From NCBI RefSeq assembly GCF_001693755.1, contig NZ_LYST01000008.1:62001-126000 (forward strand): a DNA stretch of 64,000 nucleotides, given 5' to 3'. Made by a program: the position numbers and the translations under genes. Source of the stretch: Gilliamella sp. wkB171 (GTDB taxonomy: Bacteria; Pseudomonadota; Gammaproteobacteria; Enterobacterales; Orbaceae). Positions 47,145 to 56,732 of this stretch are shown here, in pieces (the stretch's first letter is position 1; every line of letters starts with the position of its first letter). The notes beneath the pieces were generated by a model that saw nothing but the letters and a program-made list of their open reading frames with translations, was not told where the DNA came from and ran no database searches.

Positions 47145-48050
47145 TTATTGTTCAATTAATTTTAATTTAGCAATAACGGGAATATGGTCACTGACTAATG
47201 GCCATTTAATACCATTCCATTCGTTACCATCATTAGGAATCGTTAATTGTTCAACTTTCCATATTTGATTGCGACTGGTAAAGATATGATCTAAATCTAA
47301 TCCCGGATTTCCTGCTGGCCAAGTGCGAGTATCTACATAATCTTTTTTAACCAACGTCCAGTATTTTTCAAGCTCTTTTATCACTTTATCATTTTTGACT
47401 GAATTAAAATCGCCGAGTAACAACATAATACCAGAAGCCAAATTAGGAAATTCAGTATCTAAATCTAAATCATCAAACACAATGCTATTAATAAACCTTG
47501 CTTGTGCCATTCTTACTTCATCTTCTTCATGCCAATCAAAATGGGTATTAAATACATAAATAGGCGAATCAAAGCCAGGAACATTAATTTTACTTAACAT
47601 CAATGCTCTTTGTTCAAAAGAGCCAGACGGTAACAAAAAGGTTTTGCTTGTTTCAATAGGATATTTCGAAAGTATCGCATTACCATAATTGCCACCTTTC
47701 ATATCGGTAGCTTTACCAAATAGATAGTGCATTCCTGTTTTTTCAGCGATGATTTTAGCTTGATCTACACCTCCACTACGGGTAGTATTTTGATCAACCT
47801 CTTCAAGTGTGACAATATCAGCATCCATCGCTTTAATTGCTTTAGCAACCAAATCTAAATCGACCTTGTGATGTCTAAGTCCTCCTGCAATATTAAAATT
47901 AGCAACAGTAATCTGCGGTTGAGCATTATCGGCATACACTTTATTCGGTGAACTTTGATATTGAGAAACCACTAAATCATCTGTAGCAAGTGCACTTGAA
48001 GACAGCGAAAACAATCCCAGCAAACTGAGTACAAAAAAAATTTTTTTCAT
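47145..48050 (-). CDS. Exported endonuclease/exonuclease/phosphatase-fold protein A
   Basis: A 301-aa protein with a signal peptide (residues 1-22, FFVLSLLGLFSLSSSALA) and an EEP (DNase I/sphingomyelinase-like) domain. Catalytic motifs: ANFNIAGG, TLEEVDQN (metal-binding Glu), FNTHFDWH, LLGDFNS and SDHIPVIAK near the end. All catalytic residues are kept, so it is probably an active periplasmic or secreted hydrolase of nucleic acids, phosphoinositides or sphingolipids. It lies next to a second EEP gene (48246), separated by about 195 bases with a terminator hairpin, so they are not one tight operon. Confidence 0.85.
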   Translation of the reverse strand: MKKIFFVLSLLGLFSLSSSALATDDLVVSQYQSSPNKVYADNAQPQITVANFNIAGGLRHHKVDLDLVAKAIKAMDADIVTLEEVDQNTTRSGGVDQAKIIAEKTGMHYLFGKATDMKGGNYGNAILSKYPIETSKTFLLPSGSFEQRALMLSKINVPGFDSPIYVFNTHFDWHEEDEVRMAQARFINSIVFDDLDLDTEFPNLASGIMLLLGDFNSVKNDKVIKELEKYWTLVKKDYVDTRTWPAGNPGLDLDHIFTSRNQIWKVEQLTIPNDGNEWNGIKWPLVSDHIPVIAKLKLIEQ

Positions 48051-48202
48051 ATCTTTATCCTACTGCTTTTTTAGTTAAATTCATTCATATTGATTATTTG
48101 ACGTTATAGCTGATATTAATTAAATTTAAATTGATACATTGCGATCACAATCACAATTTAGTGTTAATCAATAAAAAAACGTTCATATAAAAATAACACG
48201 AT

Positions 48203-48227
48203 AAGCCATGCAGCTTATGCATGGCTT
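48203..48227 (-). terminator. Terminator downstream of EEP gene B
   Basis: AAGCCATGCA (48203-48212) pairs with TGCATGGCTT (48218-48227), and GTTATTTTTA follows on the minus strand. It is about 19 bases past the stop at 48246. Confidence 0.7.
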
Positions 48228-48245
48228 TACCGATCTTGGTTAAAA

Positions 48246-49145
48246 CTATTTATTTTTAATTATCATTTGCACTGGGTAATGATCAGAATATTTATCTGTA
48301 AAATCATCTTTTAGCACTTTAACGTCAATAACATCCTTTTTGAGGGGAGGAGAAATATAGATATAATCATAACGTAGTGGCGTTGAAGCTTGATCATAAA
48401 ATACTTTCGTTGGCGCTGTTGCGATAAATTGTTTATTTTTAATTTTCAAGGCATCAATAAAGCCTGCATCCAATAAGTTTTGTTGCACGGTATAACTTAA
48501 TTGTCCATTAACAAGATTTTCTAATATTGGTCTTTGTTTCTGCTTTTCTTTAATATCATTTAACAGATTACTTTTATCGTAGGTTTGTTTATCAGCAGGT
48601 GAAAAAGAGTTCAAATCACCAGCTATAATCCATTTGCCATTGGGATCACGACTATACTTAATTGAATCAATAATTAAGTTTATTTCATCGATTCTTTTTG
48701 CCGTCCAAAATGGATTCATGTGAGTAATAACAAAATGATAATTGCCAATATCGGCATATAAAGCTCCATGCCACATATTATCAACGACTTTATTGACATT
48801 AACTATAGGATATTTTGAGGTGATTGCAACGGGGAAAAAAGCGGCATCATCTGGTTTTTCTTTCAAAAGTACAGCATATTTATGTCCATAACTTGCTGCA
48901 AATTTTTCAAGCTTTTCACGCGTAAAAAAATTCATCTCTTGCCAAGCAATAATGTCAGCATCTTGTTCTTTTGCCCAATCAATAAATTTTTGTTTACCTT
49001 CGCTTTCGTCTAATTTCATTCCATTATAGACATTGTAGCTAATAATTTTTAAATTCTTCACATCCTCAAGCGAGGCAAAAGCAGTCGATGTACTTAAAAT
49101 AATACTGCCAATAATTGCAGCTAATTTTAATTTAGGTTTATTCAT
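48246..49145 (-). CDS. Exported endonuclease/exonuclease/phosphatase-fold protein B
   Basis: A 299-aa EEP-family protein with a signal peptide (LAAIIGSIILSTSTAFA, to about residue 24). Motifs: ISYNVYNG, IIAWQEMNFF, VITHMNPFW (His), IIAGDLNSF and the late RYDYIYISPP and YSDHYPVQM. It is only distantly like the neighbour at 47145, so an ancient duplication or independent recruitment is possible. Substrate unknown. A CRP-like sequence (TGTGA-N6-TCA) lies 78-93 bases upstream. AGGAAT precedes the ATG. Confidence 0.85.
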   Translation of the reverse strand: MNKPKLKLAAIIGSIILSTSTAFASLEDVKNLKIISYNVYNGMKLDESEGKQKFIDWAKEQDADIIAWQEMNFFTREKLEKFAASYGHKYAVLLKEKPDDAAFFPVAITSKYPIVNVNKVVDNMWHGALYADIGNYHFVITHMNPFWTAKRIDEINLIIDSIKYSRDPNGKWIIAGDLNSFSPADKQTYDKSNLLNDIKEKQKQRPILENLVNGQLSYTVQQNLLDAGFIDALKIKNKQFIATAPTKVFYDQASTPLRYDYIYISPPLKKDVIDVKVLKDDFTDKYSDHYPVQMIIKNK

Positions 49146-49222
49146 AACCGATTCCTTGTTTTTTTATACATGGATAGATATTATCCTGAATCTTGAGCCC
49201 GCCAAGTTTTTTATGTAATTTA

Positions 49223-49238
49223 TGTGATATAGCTCAAT
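49223..49238. promoter_or_regulatory. CRP-like site upstream of EEP gene B
   Basis: TGTGATATAGCTCAAT has a perfect left half and three of five bases in the right half. Position (about -80 from the start codon) fits an activator site, but the match is imperfect. Confidence 0.4.
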
Positions 49239-49333
49239 AATTTCAACGAGTATAATGTTACTTGACTTTGTCATATGGCAAATCAATTATTATATTTAAC
49301 TAACGAAGTGATAAGAGTTTGATTGAGGAGATG

Positions 49334-49370
49334 TAAGACATAAAATTGATAGAATCGATTCTATGTCTTA
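49334..49370 (-). terminator. Inverted repeat after lipoprotein A gene
   Basis: TAAGACATA (49334-49342) pairs with TATGTCTTA (49362-49370), enclosing a smaller palindrome AGAATCGATTCT. It is 56 bases past the stop at 49426. No T-run follows, so termination is uncertain. Confidence 0.35.
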
Positions 49371-49425
49371 TTAATCAGAATTAAGTAACGTATTATCTAA
49401 TTTTTACACTAGACTAAAGACATTA

Positions 49426-50352
49426 TTATTGTGTGATAAATAGATTAACTTGTTCTTGTGGTTTGACTGTTTCATCTATCTTATCAATTTCTGTTGCGTA
49501 AGTTCTATTTTTATCTTCACCATTAGTTGAACATTCACTTAGGATTGCATGTTTAGTTTGGAATGTTTCACTTGAAGTTAATTGATTATAAACGTTGGCT
49601 AACTCTTTCCCTGTTGAATTGAAAAACTTATTCCAATCTTTTACTTGTGTGTCAACAAACTCGCGCCCTTTTTTACATGTAATCGAATCTAACGAAATGG
49701 TTGGCATCACAACTTTTGGTAAATCTGCAAAATTCTTAGGCTGATAAGGAAAACTGACCTTCTCATTTTCTGGGATATCTAACGTTTTCAAAAACTCATC
49801 TTCGCGGTAGAGTTTACGTCGTTGAGATTGATATTGGTTTTCACCTTTTACAGTAACCGAGTCAGGTAATGCTTCATCAATAGAATAATCCCAAGGCGTT
49901 TTATTTCTTTCAATAAATACGTCATTAACCACATTTATTGGTAATTCAATCTCAGTCTGTTCACCATTAATAATGATAGGAACATTCTTAAGTTTTGAAG
50001 CAATCATTTTTTCGTAGACTTGTTGGTTGTTCGTATAGTAAGTCGTTAACAAAATATAATTACTCTGTGTTGGATTAATAAATCCTGAATTAGATACTAT
50101 TGCAGGTTTAGCCATGAAGTTAAGTGTCTGATTATTATAAGACAAACTGTGTTTTCCATAGTCAAATGTATAATTTATACCAGATTTAGCCGGTATGATT
50201 AACTCTTTACCATCTATAGACACTTTTATTTCATTAGCAGTTGGATTGTCTATCCAACGGTCTACTGAGCCTGATTCAAGAGGATTAGAGTCAAAACAAC
50301 CAACCAATCCCAAACTACAAGTAAGTAATAACGTATATTGTATTTTTTTCAT
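49426..50352 (-). CDS. Lipoprotein A of unknown function
   Basis: A 308-aa lipoprotein (ATG 50352, just after a GTG). The lipobox SLGLVGC puts the lipidated Cys at residue 19. Asp does not directly follow in the classic +2 rule (it is F), so outer-membrane sorting is expected. The first half shares strong similarity with the protein at 51158: IDNPTA, DGKEL-IPAKS, YGKH, NPTQSNYIL. The rest has conserved short blocks (PIIINGE, NDVFI, SFPYQPK, CKKGRE) but is more diverged. I do not recognise the family. The pair resembles duplicated, diversifying surface or immunity-type lipoproteins, but no toxin gene is identified beside them. Confidence 0.75.
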   Translation of the reverse strand: MKKIQYTLLLTCSLGLVGCFDSNPLESGSVDRWIDNPTANEIKVSIDGKELIIPAKSGINYTFDYGKHSLSYNNQTLNFMAKPAIVSNSGFINPTQSNYILLTTYYTNNQQVYEKMIASKLKNVPIIINGEQTEIELPINVVNDVFIERNKTPWDYSIDEALPDSVTVKGENQYQSQRRKLYREDEFLKTLDIPENEKVSFPYQPKNFADLPKVVMPTISLDSITCKKGREFVDTQVKDWNKFFNSTGKELANVYNQLTSSETFQTKHAILSECSTNGEDKNRTYATEIDKIDETVKPQEQVNLFITQ

Positions 50353-51157
50353 CACATTCTTTTCTATTAATATTTAAATCGAGCATATACTTTATCATAT
50401 CCTATGCAAAAAACGATATCTATTTTTATCAATAAAACAATAATTAACCCATGTTATACATACAGTTACCTAACATCGCTAGCTGAAGTTTGGCTGACAA
50501 TATGAACAAAATTATCTAAAGCTATCCTAATAAACTATATTGATAATTGACTGCTGCTGTTGCTTATTTTAAATCCGCTTAAAATTTAGAAAGCGTTTGT
50601 AAAAAAATATTCAACAGCACCTGCTATCCGCTCTCCTGTCACATCACTTTACCAATGAGCCCCATAAATCCCCCCCACTTTATCCAAACTCATAACCATG
50701 TTTGATTATAATTGTCGCCTGATCCGAAGGTAATTGCACCAAAACAGACGCAAGCGTCCAACTTTATAAAATTCTTTTGCTGTTTTTGTAACATTGCCGG
50801 CAAAATCAACCAGCAAATTACCAACTATTTTAGAGGGTGTGTGAGGTTTTAGGTTAAATATTTATACCTAGCATTGAAAATATCTTTGCGACATTATCTG
50901 TATGTAAATCAGCATTTGACGTGTCTTGTTGCCTGCACAGTGTATGTTTTAATTTATAGCCTAACTGAAATGGTTGTTATGGTGATAAAGTAAAAAAATT
51001 ATACTTTATGTCATAACATTAGAATTTATAAAAACCATGTGTTAAGAAAATAGAAGAAAGCCCAAAAATTAAAGCATAAAACTATTAAAAATAATTTTAT
51101 GCTTATGTATTAAATAGCTTAGATAAAGCTTATCTTAAACTAAGCAATTAGATAATA
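50353..51157. other. Region between the lipoprotein genes with degenerate coding-like segments
   Basis: No intact gene. On the minus strand, 50610-50850 gives protein-like pieces in different frames, for example SKIVGNLLVDFAGNVTKTAK then EFYKVGRL, and SVLVQLPSDQATIIIKHGYE. A C7 run lies at 50670-50676. It could be a decayed gene or a non-coding repeat; I cannot name it. A terminator for lipoprotein B lies at 51073-51104. Confidence 0.4.
51072..51104 (-). terminator. Terminator of lipoprotein B gene
   Basis: AAGCATAAAA and TTTTATGCTT form a perfect 10-bp stem around a loop of about a dozen bases, some 55 bases past the stop at 51158. AAAATTAAAG to the left gives a TTTAATTTTT tail on the minus strand. 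Confidence 0.6.
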
Positions 51158-52093
51158 TTATTGTTTAATAAGAAAAAAGTTGAAATCTCTAGAATCTCTG
51201 AGGATATTATAATTATAATTTGTAATAGCTATATTATAGGTACGATTAGGATCAATCTGGTTGTTACAAATATTTTCTAATTGTTTTTGCTTATCAAAAT
51301 CACTATCGTCCATTAACTTATTATATTTACTTACAAAATCCCCCCCTTTAAGGGTAAAAAGATGCTGCCATTGATCGTAGAGACTTTTAATATATTCTCG
51401 ACCTGGCTCACATTTTATTGCATCAAGATCAACTGTTGGGAAAAAATGAGTAGAACTAATTTCACTAAATTTTTTAGGTTGATAGGGAAAACTGATTTCT
51501 TCTTCAATATCATCTTGTTTTAAAAGTTTGATATATTCACTTTCACGATAAAGTTTTGTAAGTGTCTCTGAGTAAGCATAATTTTTTGACATTTCTCGCG
51601 TTATTTCTTCAGGTAAATCCTGATCAAGTCCATAATCCCAATCATAATCCTGTTGATCAATAAATACATCATTAATTAGTTTTGCGGTAAGCGGTATTTC
51701 GGTAACTTCCCCATTAATAATGATGGGAATATTATTAATTTGTTTTTCAATAACTTTATCAGATTCGCTCTCTTTCATAGCCGAGGTAACGTAAACATTA
51801 GTATGTAAAATATAGTTACTTTGGGTAGGATTAATAATTGTAGTTCCGCCGAATTTAGCGGGCTTTATAATAAAATTGATTGAATCATTATTATAAGTCA
51901 TCGTATGTTTACCATACTCGAAACTATAATTAACTTCTGACTTAGCAGGAATAGTTAATTCTTTACCATCAATTATTAATTTAATGTCGCTGGCTGTTGG
52001 ATTATCGATCAAACGATCTAAGGTAGTTTTTTCAAAACATCCCGCTAAAGCAATGCTACAAAAAAATACTAAAATATATTTAATTTTTTCCAT
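51158..52093 (-). CDS. Lipoprotein B of unknown function, paralogue of lipoprotein A
   Basis: A 311-aa lipoprotein (ATG 52093; an upstream TTG is rejected). Lipobox IALAGC gives Cys19 followed by F. The N-terminal half aligns with the protein at 49426 (IDNPTA, DGKELTIPAKS, YGKH, NPTQSNYIL, PIIINGE, NDVFI, SFPYQPK, CEPGRE), but the C-terminal third is mostly different. The coding strand has a G7 run (complement of 51340-51346) encoding Gly-Gly near residue 250. Slippage there would truncate the protein about 60 residues early. Function unknown. It is separated from lipoprotein A by 800 bases of degenerate sequence. Confidence 0.75.
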   Translation of the reverse strand: MEKIKYILVFFCSIALAGCFEKTTLDRLIDNPTASDIKLIIDGKELTIPAKSEVNYSFEYGKHTMTYNNDSINFIIKPAKFGGTTIINPTQSNYILHTNVYVTSAMKESESDKVIEKQINNIPIIINGEVTEIPLTAKLINDVFIDQQDYDWDYGLDQDLPEEITREMSKNYAYSETLTKLYRESEYIKLLKQDDIEEEISFPYQPKKFSEISSTHFFPTVDLDAIKCEPGREYIKSLYDQWQHLFTLKGGDFVSKYNKLMDDSDFDKQKQLENICNNQIDPNRTYNIAITNYNYNILRDSRDFNFFLIKQ

Positions 52094-52261
52094 TATTTGC
52101 AAATTTCATGTCTATTGAATGAACAGTAACTTTATCAAAATAAAGTCAATAATTCCAATTAAATTAATAGATTTAAAATCTTTTAATTAATATTCATGAG
52201 AAAACATTTTATATTGATTATTTATCTACATAAGATAACCAATCATAGTTTACAATAACGA

Positions 52262-52290
52262 AAAAAATATCCTAATCAATTAATTAGGAT
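52262..52290 (-). terminator. Terminator of the MetQ-like gene
   Basis: ATCCTAAT (52269-52276) pairs with ATTAGGAT (52283-52290); on the minus strand ATTTTTTTCG follows directly. Classic intrinsic terminator 28 bases past the stop at 52318. Confidence 0.8.
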
Positions 52291-52317
52291 ATTGGGTCAC
52301 CTAATAACAATTGTTTA

Positions 52318-53145
52318 CTATTGTTGTGGCCAAATAAATCGACCTTTAGCATCAGGATCTTCATTAATAAACGTTTTAAGTTCATCAGATTGATAAAGTT
52401 GTTTCACATCTTTAGCCCACTGAGTATTTAAATTTTCTTTTTTAACAACCACCATTAACTCTAAATTAGGTGACAGTTTTTCTTGTAATAACACATTATC
52501 AGCAGGCACTTTACTTAACCAAGCAACACCGCCGGGCATAATCGCATAATCAACTTCGCTAAGCGTTCGAGGAATAATTTCGGATAATAATGTTTTAAAT
52601 TTTAAGTTATATTTATTTTCAGCAATATCATTAACACTGACAGTGCCCGATTGCGCTTGAGGTTTTAATTTTATCCAACCCAAAGATTGCAGTAATAACA
52701 ATGCTCTAGCGGTATTCGAAGGATCATTTGGTATAGCGATAGTTTGTCCTTGAGCAATATCGTCTAAAGATCGATGAGTTTGTGAAAATAGCGCTGCTGA
52801 AATAGAAGGTATGTGCACTAAAGAGACTAAGTCGTTATTCGTTTCTTTATTATAAACATCTAAATAAGCTTGATGCTGAGCAGCATTCATATCGATACTA
52901 CCTTCAACTAAAGCTGTATTGGAATCTCGTAATGAACTAAAATTGACTAACTTGACCGTATAACCTTTTTTTTCTAATTCAGGCTTGACCACCCTTTCCA
53001 TTAAAATATTATGCATACTTGGCGGTAAACCGACGACAATCTCTTTTTTTTCTAAATTATTAGCATTCGTTTCAGACTTTTGTTCACAACCAAATAAAAT
53101 AAACCCCGTCACTATTATTGCTAATATATTAAAAAGTTTTTTCAT
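52318..53145 (-). CDS. metQ: MetQ/NlpA-family methionine-binding lipoprotein
   Basis: Substrate-binding lipoprotein of a D/L-methionine type ABC transporter (275 aa). The ATG at 53145 follows AGGAG; two earlier codons start with GTG. Lipobox FILFGC gives Cys20. Family motifs: IVVGLPPSMHNILMERV in place of the usual VGATPGPHAEI, SIDMNAAQHQAYLD, IAIPNDPSNTARALLLLQS, VDYAIMPGGVAWLSKV. Because metN and metI are not adjacent, it is an orphan binding protein, which must use a distant permease or a related substrate. The binding-site NDPSN-x-R-x-L pattern supports an amino-acid ligand. Confidence 0.85.
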   Translation of the reverse strand: MKKLFNILAIIVTGFILFGCEQKSETNANNLEKKEIVVGLPPSMHNILMERVVKPELEKKGYTVKLVNFSSLRDSNTALVEGSIDMNAAQHQAYLDVYNKETNNDLVSLVHIPSISAALFSQTHRSLDDIAQGQTIAIPNDPSNTARALLLLQSLGWIKLKPQAQSGTVSVNDIAENKYNLKFKTLLSEIIPRTLSEVDYAIMPGGVAWLSKVPADNVLLQEKLSPNLELMVVVKKENLNTQWAKDVKQLYQSDELKTFINEDPDAKGRFIWPQQ

Positions 53146-53346
53146 TATCACTCCTCTTTTTTTAACTAGTTAAATTAACTAATTGCAATCAATATTTATT
53201 ATTTTACTTATCACATTATAGGCAGCTATTTTAAATAGCGATAATACAAAAAAATTATAACTATATTCAAACTAGTTATATTAAGTTTGGTTAATGATGA
53301 TAAACTAAAATCAACTAATCCTCGTTGCTTTCTGAGCATTGCTTAA

Positions 53347-54051
53347 CTATTGTTGATAATAATAAGTTTCATCGTTTGAATCGACTTGTAATTTATTTTC
53401 TTTACCCCATTGTTCAAAATCAGGATGATGGCTTGCCTGCCACTGAATATAATTATTAACAAGTATAAGTGATTGTTCTAACTCTTTTTGCCAAAACGGT
53501 TGGGCCTTTTTGTCAATTAATAAATTGATATGTTGCTGTACTTCCTTTCCCCACCCAATTGCCAATAAAGGATCGCCAATATAATAGTCAGGTAAATGAT
53601 GCGTTGAAAAGTCAATTTTTTCTAGCAAGTTAGTGATAATCCATTTTCTTGCTTTGTCATCACGTGGATCGATTTGAAGCGCTTGATAGATATAAGAACT
53701 GTCACAAAAGAATTTTCCATACCAACGAAAAGGCTGGCTATTCACTTTTTCTTGCTTACACCACTTATCAAGCGTCGGTTTTATCAATTTGCTCATCAGC
53801 GGATAGGAGAGATAAATAAGTTGAAGCTCAAGATCGTCCTCACAAAGATTGAATACAAAGGCTACAAACTCCTTTTGCTCATCAAAACACCATTTCAGGC
53901 TATCGGCTAAAAAAATATCAAGTGCAGAAAAAGCTTGCTTTCGCAATCCCTGTTCACGTAACTTACAATATTCGGCATAACTCTGCCATTTGCGATGAGA
54001 TTCAATAGTGAGTAGAGTCTGTCTTAAATTGTGATTTTGATCGTTTAACAT
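53347..54051 (-). CDS. Hypothetical protein
   Basis: A 234-aa protein (ATG 54051; a TTG three codons earlier is less likely). I do not recognise the family. It has no signal peptide or membrane segment. It is rich in W, Y and charged residues, mostly helical, with ALQIDPRDDKARKWIITNLL resembling a TPR-like helical pair, and PDYYIGDPLLAIGWGKEVQQ further on. Possibly a cytosolic helical-repeat protein. It lies between metQ and an aldo/keto reductase gene on the same strand, with gaps of about 200 and 90 bases, so no operon is implied. Confidence 0.6.
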   Translation of the reverse strand: MLNDQNHNLRQTLLTIESHRKWQSYAEYCKLREQGLRKQAFSALDIFLADSLKWCFDEQKEFVAFVFNLCEDDLELQLIYLSYPLMSKLIKPTLDKWCKQEKVNSQPFRWYGKFFCDSSYIYQALQIDPRDDKARKWIITNLLEKIDFSTHHLPDYYIGDPLLAIGWGKEVQQHINLLIDKKAQPFWQKELEQSLILVNNYIQWQASHHPDFEQWGKENKLQVDSNDETYYYQQ

Positions 54052-54137
54052 TGTTAGCAAAACAAGTTTTGAAAATATATCGGTCTATAATAAGTGATAT
54101 TTTTAAACTATAACAACTTGTTTTGCTTAGTTTGCTT

Positions 54138-55100
54138 TTAAAGTGCACCAACAATACGATGAGGAATATAAAGCGCTTGTAAATAATTAATGTCGTCTTG
54201 GCTTAATGATACTTGTAATGCGCCAACCGCATCGTCTAAATATTTTGTTTGAGTCGCACCAATAATTGGAGCGGTAATGCCCTTAGCAAATTGCCATGCC
54301 AACGCTATTTGAGTCATTGAGGCATGATATTTTTCAGCGATTTCAGATACTCGCTCGACAATGCCCATATCTGTTTTTTCTGTACTATCATATTTATCAA
54401 CTGCAGTTTTGTCGGTTTGGCTACGTAAGGTATCAGTATGCCACTGTAAGCGAGCAAGTCGTCCTGCTGCTAAAGGACTATATGGCGTTAATGAAACATT
54501 AAATTGTTTACAAATTGGAATTAATTCCCGCTCATCTTCACGATAAAGTAAATTATAATGGTTTTGCATTGAAACAAATTTAGTCCAGCCATTTTGCTCA
54601 GCGGCAAGTTGCATATTGAAAAACTGATAACCATACATGGCTGAAGCCCCTAATGCTCTAACTTTACCTGCTTTTACTAAATTATGTAATGCCTCCATTG
54701 TTTCTTCGATAGGGGTGTTATAGTCAAAGCGATGTATGATATATAAATCAACATAATCGGTGCCAAGCCGTTTTAATGATCCATTAATTTCTGTTTCTAT
54801 CGCATTTTTAGATAAGTTACCTGGATTAAAATAGACTTTTGTTGCGAGGATGACTTTATCTCGAGCTATGTTATTTTTAATTGCTCGCCCAACATACTCC
54901 TCACTGGTACCCGCTGAATAAATATTTGCAGTATCAATAAAGTTAATCCCCAAATCTAAGGCATGCTTAATAATTGACTCACTCTCTGTTGGATTAAGTG
55001 TCCATGCATGCATTTTACTGGCAGGATCGCCAAAACTCATACAGCCTAAACAAAAACGTGATACGCTAATATCCGAATTGCCAAGTTTTATATAATCCAT
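54138..55100 (-). CDS. Aldo/keto reductase, YajO-like
   Basis: A 320-aa NADPH-dependent AKR of the YajO/YdjG-like subgroup. The start MDYIKLGNSDISVSRFCLGCMSFG is typical. Catalytic residues: Asp and Tyr in FIDTANIYSAGTSEEYVG, Lys in LATKVYF, His in YIIHRFDY. The C-terminal APIIGATQTKYLDDAV binds the cofactor adenine side. A divergent LysR regulator lies 204 bases upstream, a common arrangement for AKR genes, so regulation by that LysR protein is likely but inferred. Ribosome site AAGAGGGG is well placed. Confidence 0.9.
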   Translation of the reverse strand: MDYIKLGNSDISVSRFCLGCMSFGDPASKMHAWTLNPTESESIIKHALDLGINFIDTANIYSAGTSEEYVGRAIKNNIARDKVILATKVYFNPGNLSKNAIETEINGSLKRLGTDYVDLYIIHRFDYNTPIEETMEALHNLVKAGKVRALGASAMYGYQFFNMQLAAEQNGWTKFVSMQNHYNLLYREDERELIPICKQFNVSLTPYSPLAAGRLARLQWHTDTLRSQTDKTAVDKYDSTEKTDMGIVERVSEIAEKYHASMTQIALAWQFAKGITAPIIGATQTKYLDDAVGALQVSLSQDDINYLQALYIPHRIVGAL

Positions 55101-55304
55101 AAAAGCCCCTCTTGTTCCACATTAGTTTTAAATACATTGATGTTTAATAACATTAATATTCACGCCGCAATGAATAACTTTCGAATATAAATTAACGCAA
55201 ATAAGTTAATGTCGATAATTTATTTTAGGCACAGGTTTTATTGAGATAAATATGGTATTCATTTATAGTATGATGAAATAAATTCATTAATCACAGTTGT
55301 GCTT

Positions 55305-56186
55305 ATGTATAATTTTAACGAACTGCACTATTTTGTTGTCGTCGCACAAGCTTCTAGTTTTGTAAAAGCAGGAAAGGCATTAGGTATTTCGTCTTCAGCT
55401 TTAAGCCATAGTATGAGCAACTTAGAGACCAAGCTAAATCTACGTTTGTTTAATCGAACCACACGAAGTATGTCATTAACCGAAGCTGGCGAGCAGTTAT
55501 ATAAGCAAATAGCCCCACTATTTCAATCGTTAAATCAGCAAGTTAGTGCATTATCAGATTTTCTAAGCACGCCGTCTGGAACCATTAGAATTAATGCACC
55601 ACATTTAGCTGTTGAGAGTATTATTTATCCTAAACTGCGTCAATTTTTACCCCGTTATCCTCAAATCAAGATCGAAATTGAAGCAGACAATAATTGGGTA
55701 GATATAGTTAAACAAGGTTTTGATATGGGATGCCGTTTGGGTAATGATATTGCTAATGATATGATTGCAGTGAAAATCTCTGCGCCATTAACGATGGCTG
55801 TCGTTGCCAGTCCTGATTATCTGAAAAGCAGGCCTCTACCTAAGCAAATTAAAGATCTTGATGAGCACCAATTAATCGGTAAGAAAATTTCTGCTCAACA
55901 TGCGACAGAATTAGCTTGGGAATTCAATGACAATGGCAATATTATTAAATACCAACCTTCTTCTCAATTATCAAGCAATAGTAATTTACGTAAACAAGTG
56001 GTTTTAGATGGATTAGGCATCACATGGATAGGAAGACCAACGGTAGAAGACGATCTAGCCAAAGGCAATTTAATAGAATTATTGGAGGATTTTGCTATCA
56101 CTTATGAACCATTTTATATTTATTATCCTAGTCGCAAAGGACATTCTCAAGTATTTAAATTAGTGTTAGATGCATTAAAATTTTAA
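55305..56186 (+). CDS. LysR-family transcriptional regulator
   Basis: A 293-aa LysR regulator (ATG 55305; a GTG two codons earlier is possible). HTH: ELHYFVVVAQASSFVKAGKA and ISSSALSHSMSNLETKLNLR, then LFNRTTRSMSLTEAGEQL. The effector domain begins GTIRINAPHLAVESIIYPKL. The NRTTRSMSLTEAG pattern and the divergent aldo/keto reductase gene both fit the family of LysR proteins that control AKR/oxidoreductase neighbours. Effector unknown. Confidence 0.88.
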   Translation: MYNFNELHYFVVVAQASSFVKAGKALGISSSALSHSMSNLETKLNLRLFNRTTRSMSLTEAGEQLYKQIAPLFQSLNQQVSALSDFLSTPSGTIRINAPHLAVESIIYPKLRQFLPRYPQIKIEIEADNNWVDIVKQGFDMGCRLGNDIANDMIAVKISAPLTMAVVASPDYLKSRPLPKQIKDLDEHQLIGKKISAQHATELAWEFNDNGNIIKYQPSSQLSSNSNLRKQVVLDGLGITWIGRPTVEDDLAKGNLIELLEDFAITYEPFYIYYPSRKGHSQVFKLVLDALKF

Positions 56187-56732
56187 TGCAATTTTTAGGT
56201 GCTCAATAAATTAATACATGGCTTAAAACTGTGTATAACCGCTATCACACAAAATAAAAATTTCTGTGTTATTAAATATAATCGCGCTTAACTTCAATTT
56301 TATTGCAATCGATTAACGATCAACTAAATCAATTTATCTACACCATTATGGAATTTAAATGAAAAATTTAAACAGATAAATTCAGTTAAAAAGCTTGTCT
56401 AAGCTACCTATACACAACTAACATGATTTAAAAAAAAACTCAAAACTTGAGAACATAAAGTTGCTATTTTACTTGCTGGTAAGTTGACGATAACATCGCA
56501 TAAAATATGCTTTTTTAACATAAGTTAACCTATCTCTATTCCAATAACGCTTTTTGAAAAAAACACATTTTTCACAATTATTTGATGTCGTCATTCTCAT
56601 ATAAAAAAAGCTTTTGTCGTTCATAACGGCAAAAGCCCATAATTTGATTTGGCTGTCTTTAATAAAAGACATGATGTTTTGATAGCTTATTGATTTAAAT
56701 ATAGTATTATCGCTAACGGTTATTTCACCTCG
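56187..56732. other. Gene-free region between LysR and adhesin-like gene 2
   Basis: A 67-codon minus-strand frame at 56469-56672 lacks any feature of a real gene and overlaps the terminator listed at 56602. Nothing else recognised. Confidence 0.45.
56602..56636 (-). terminator. Terminator of adhesin-like gene 2
   Basis: GCTTTTGTCGTT (56610-56621) pairs with AACGGCAAAAGC (56625-56636), one GT pair, loop CAT. A run of seven T follows on the minus strand. It lies about 100 bases past the stop at 56733. Confidence 0.75.

Noticed and set aside
56469-56672. 67-codon minus-strand frame
   Set aside because: Overlaps the terminator of adhesin-like gene 2 and has no recognisable motif.
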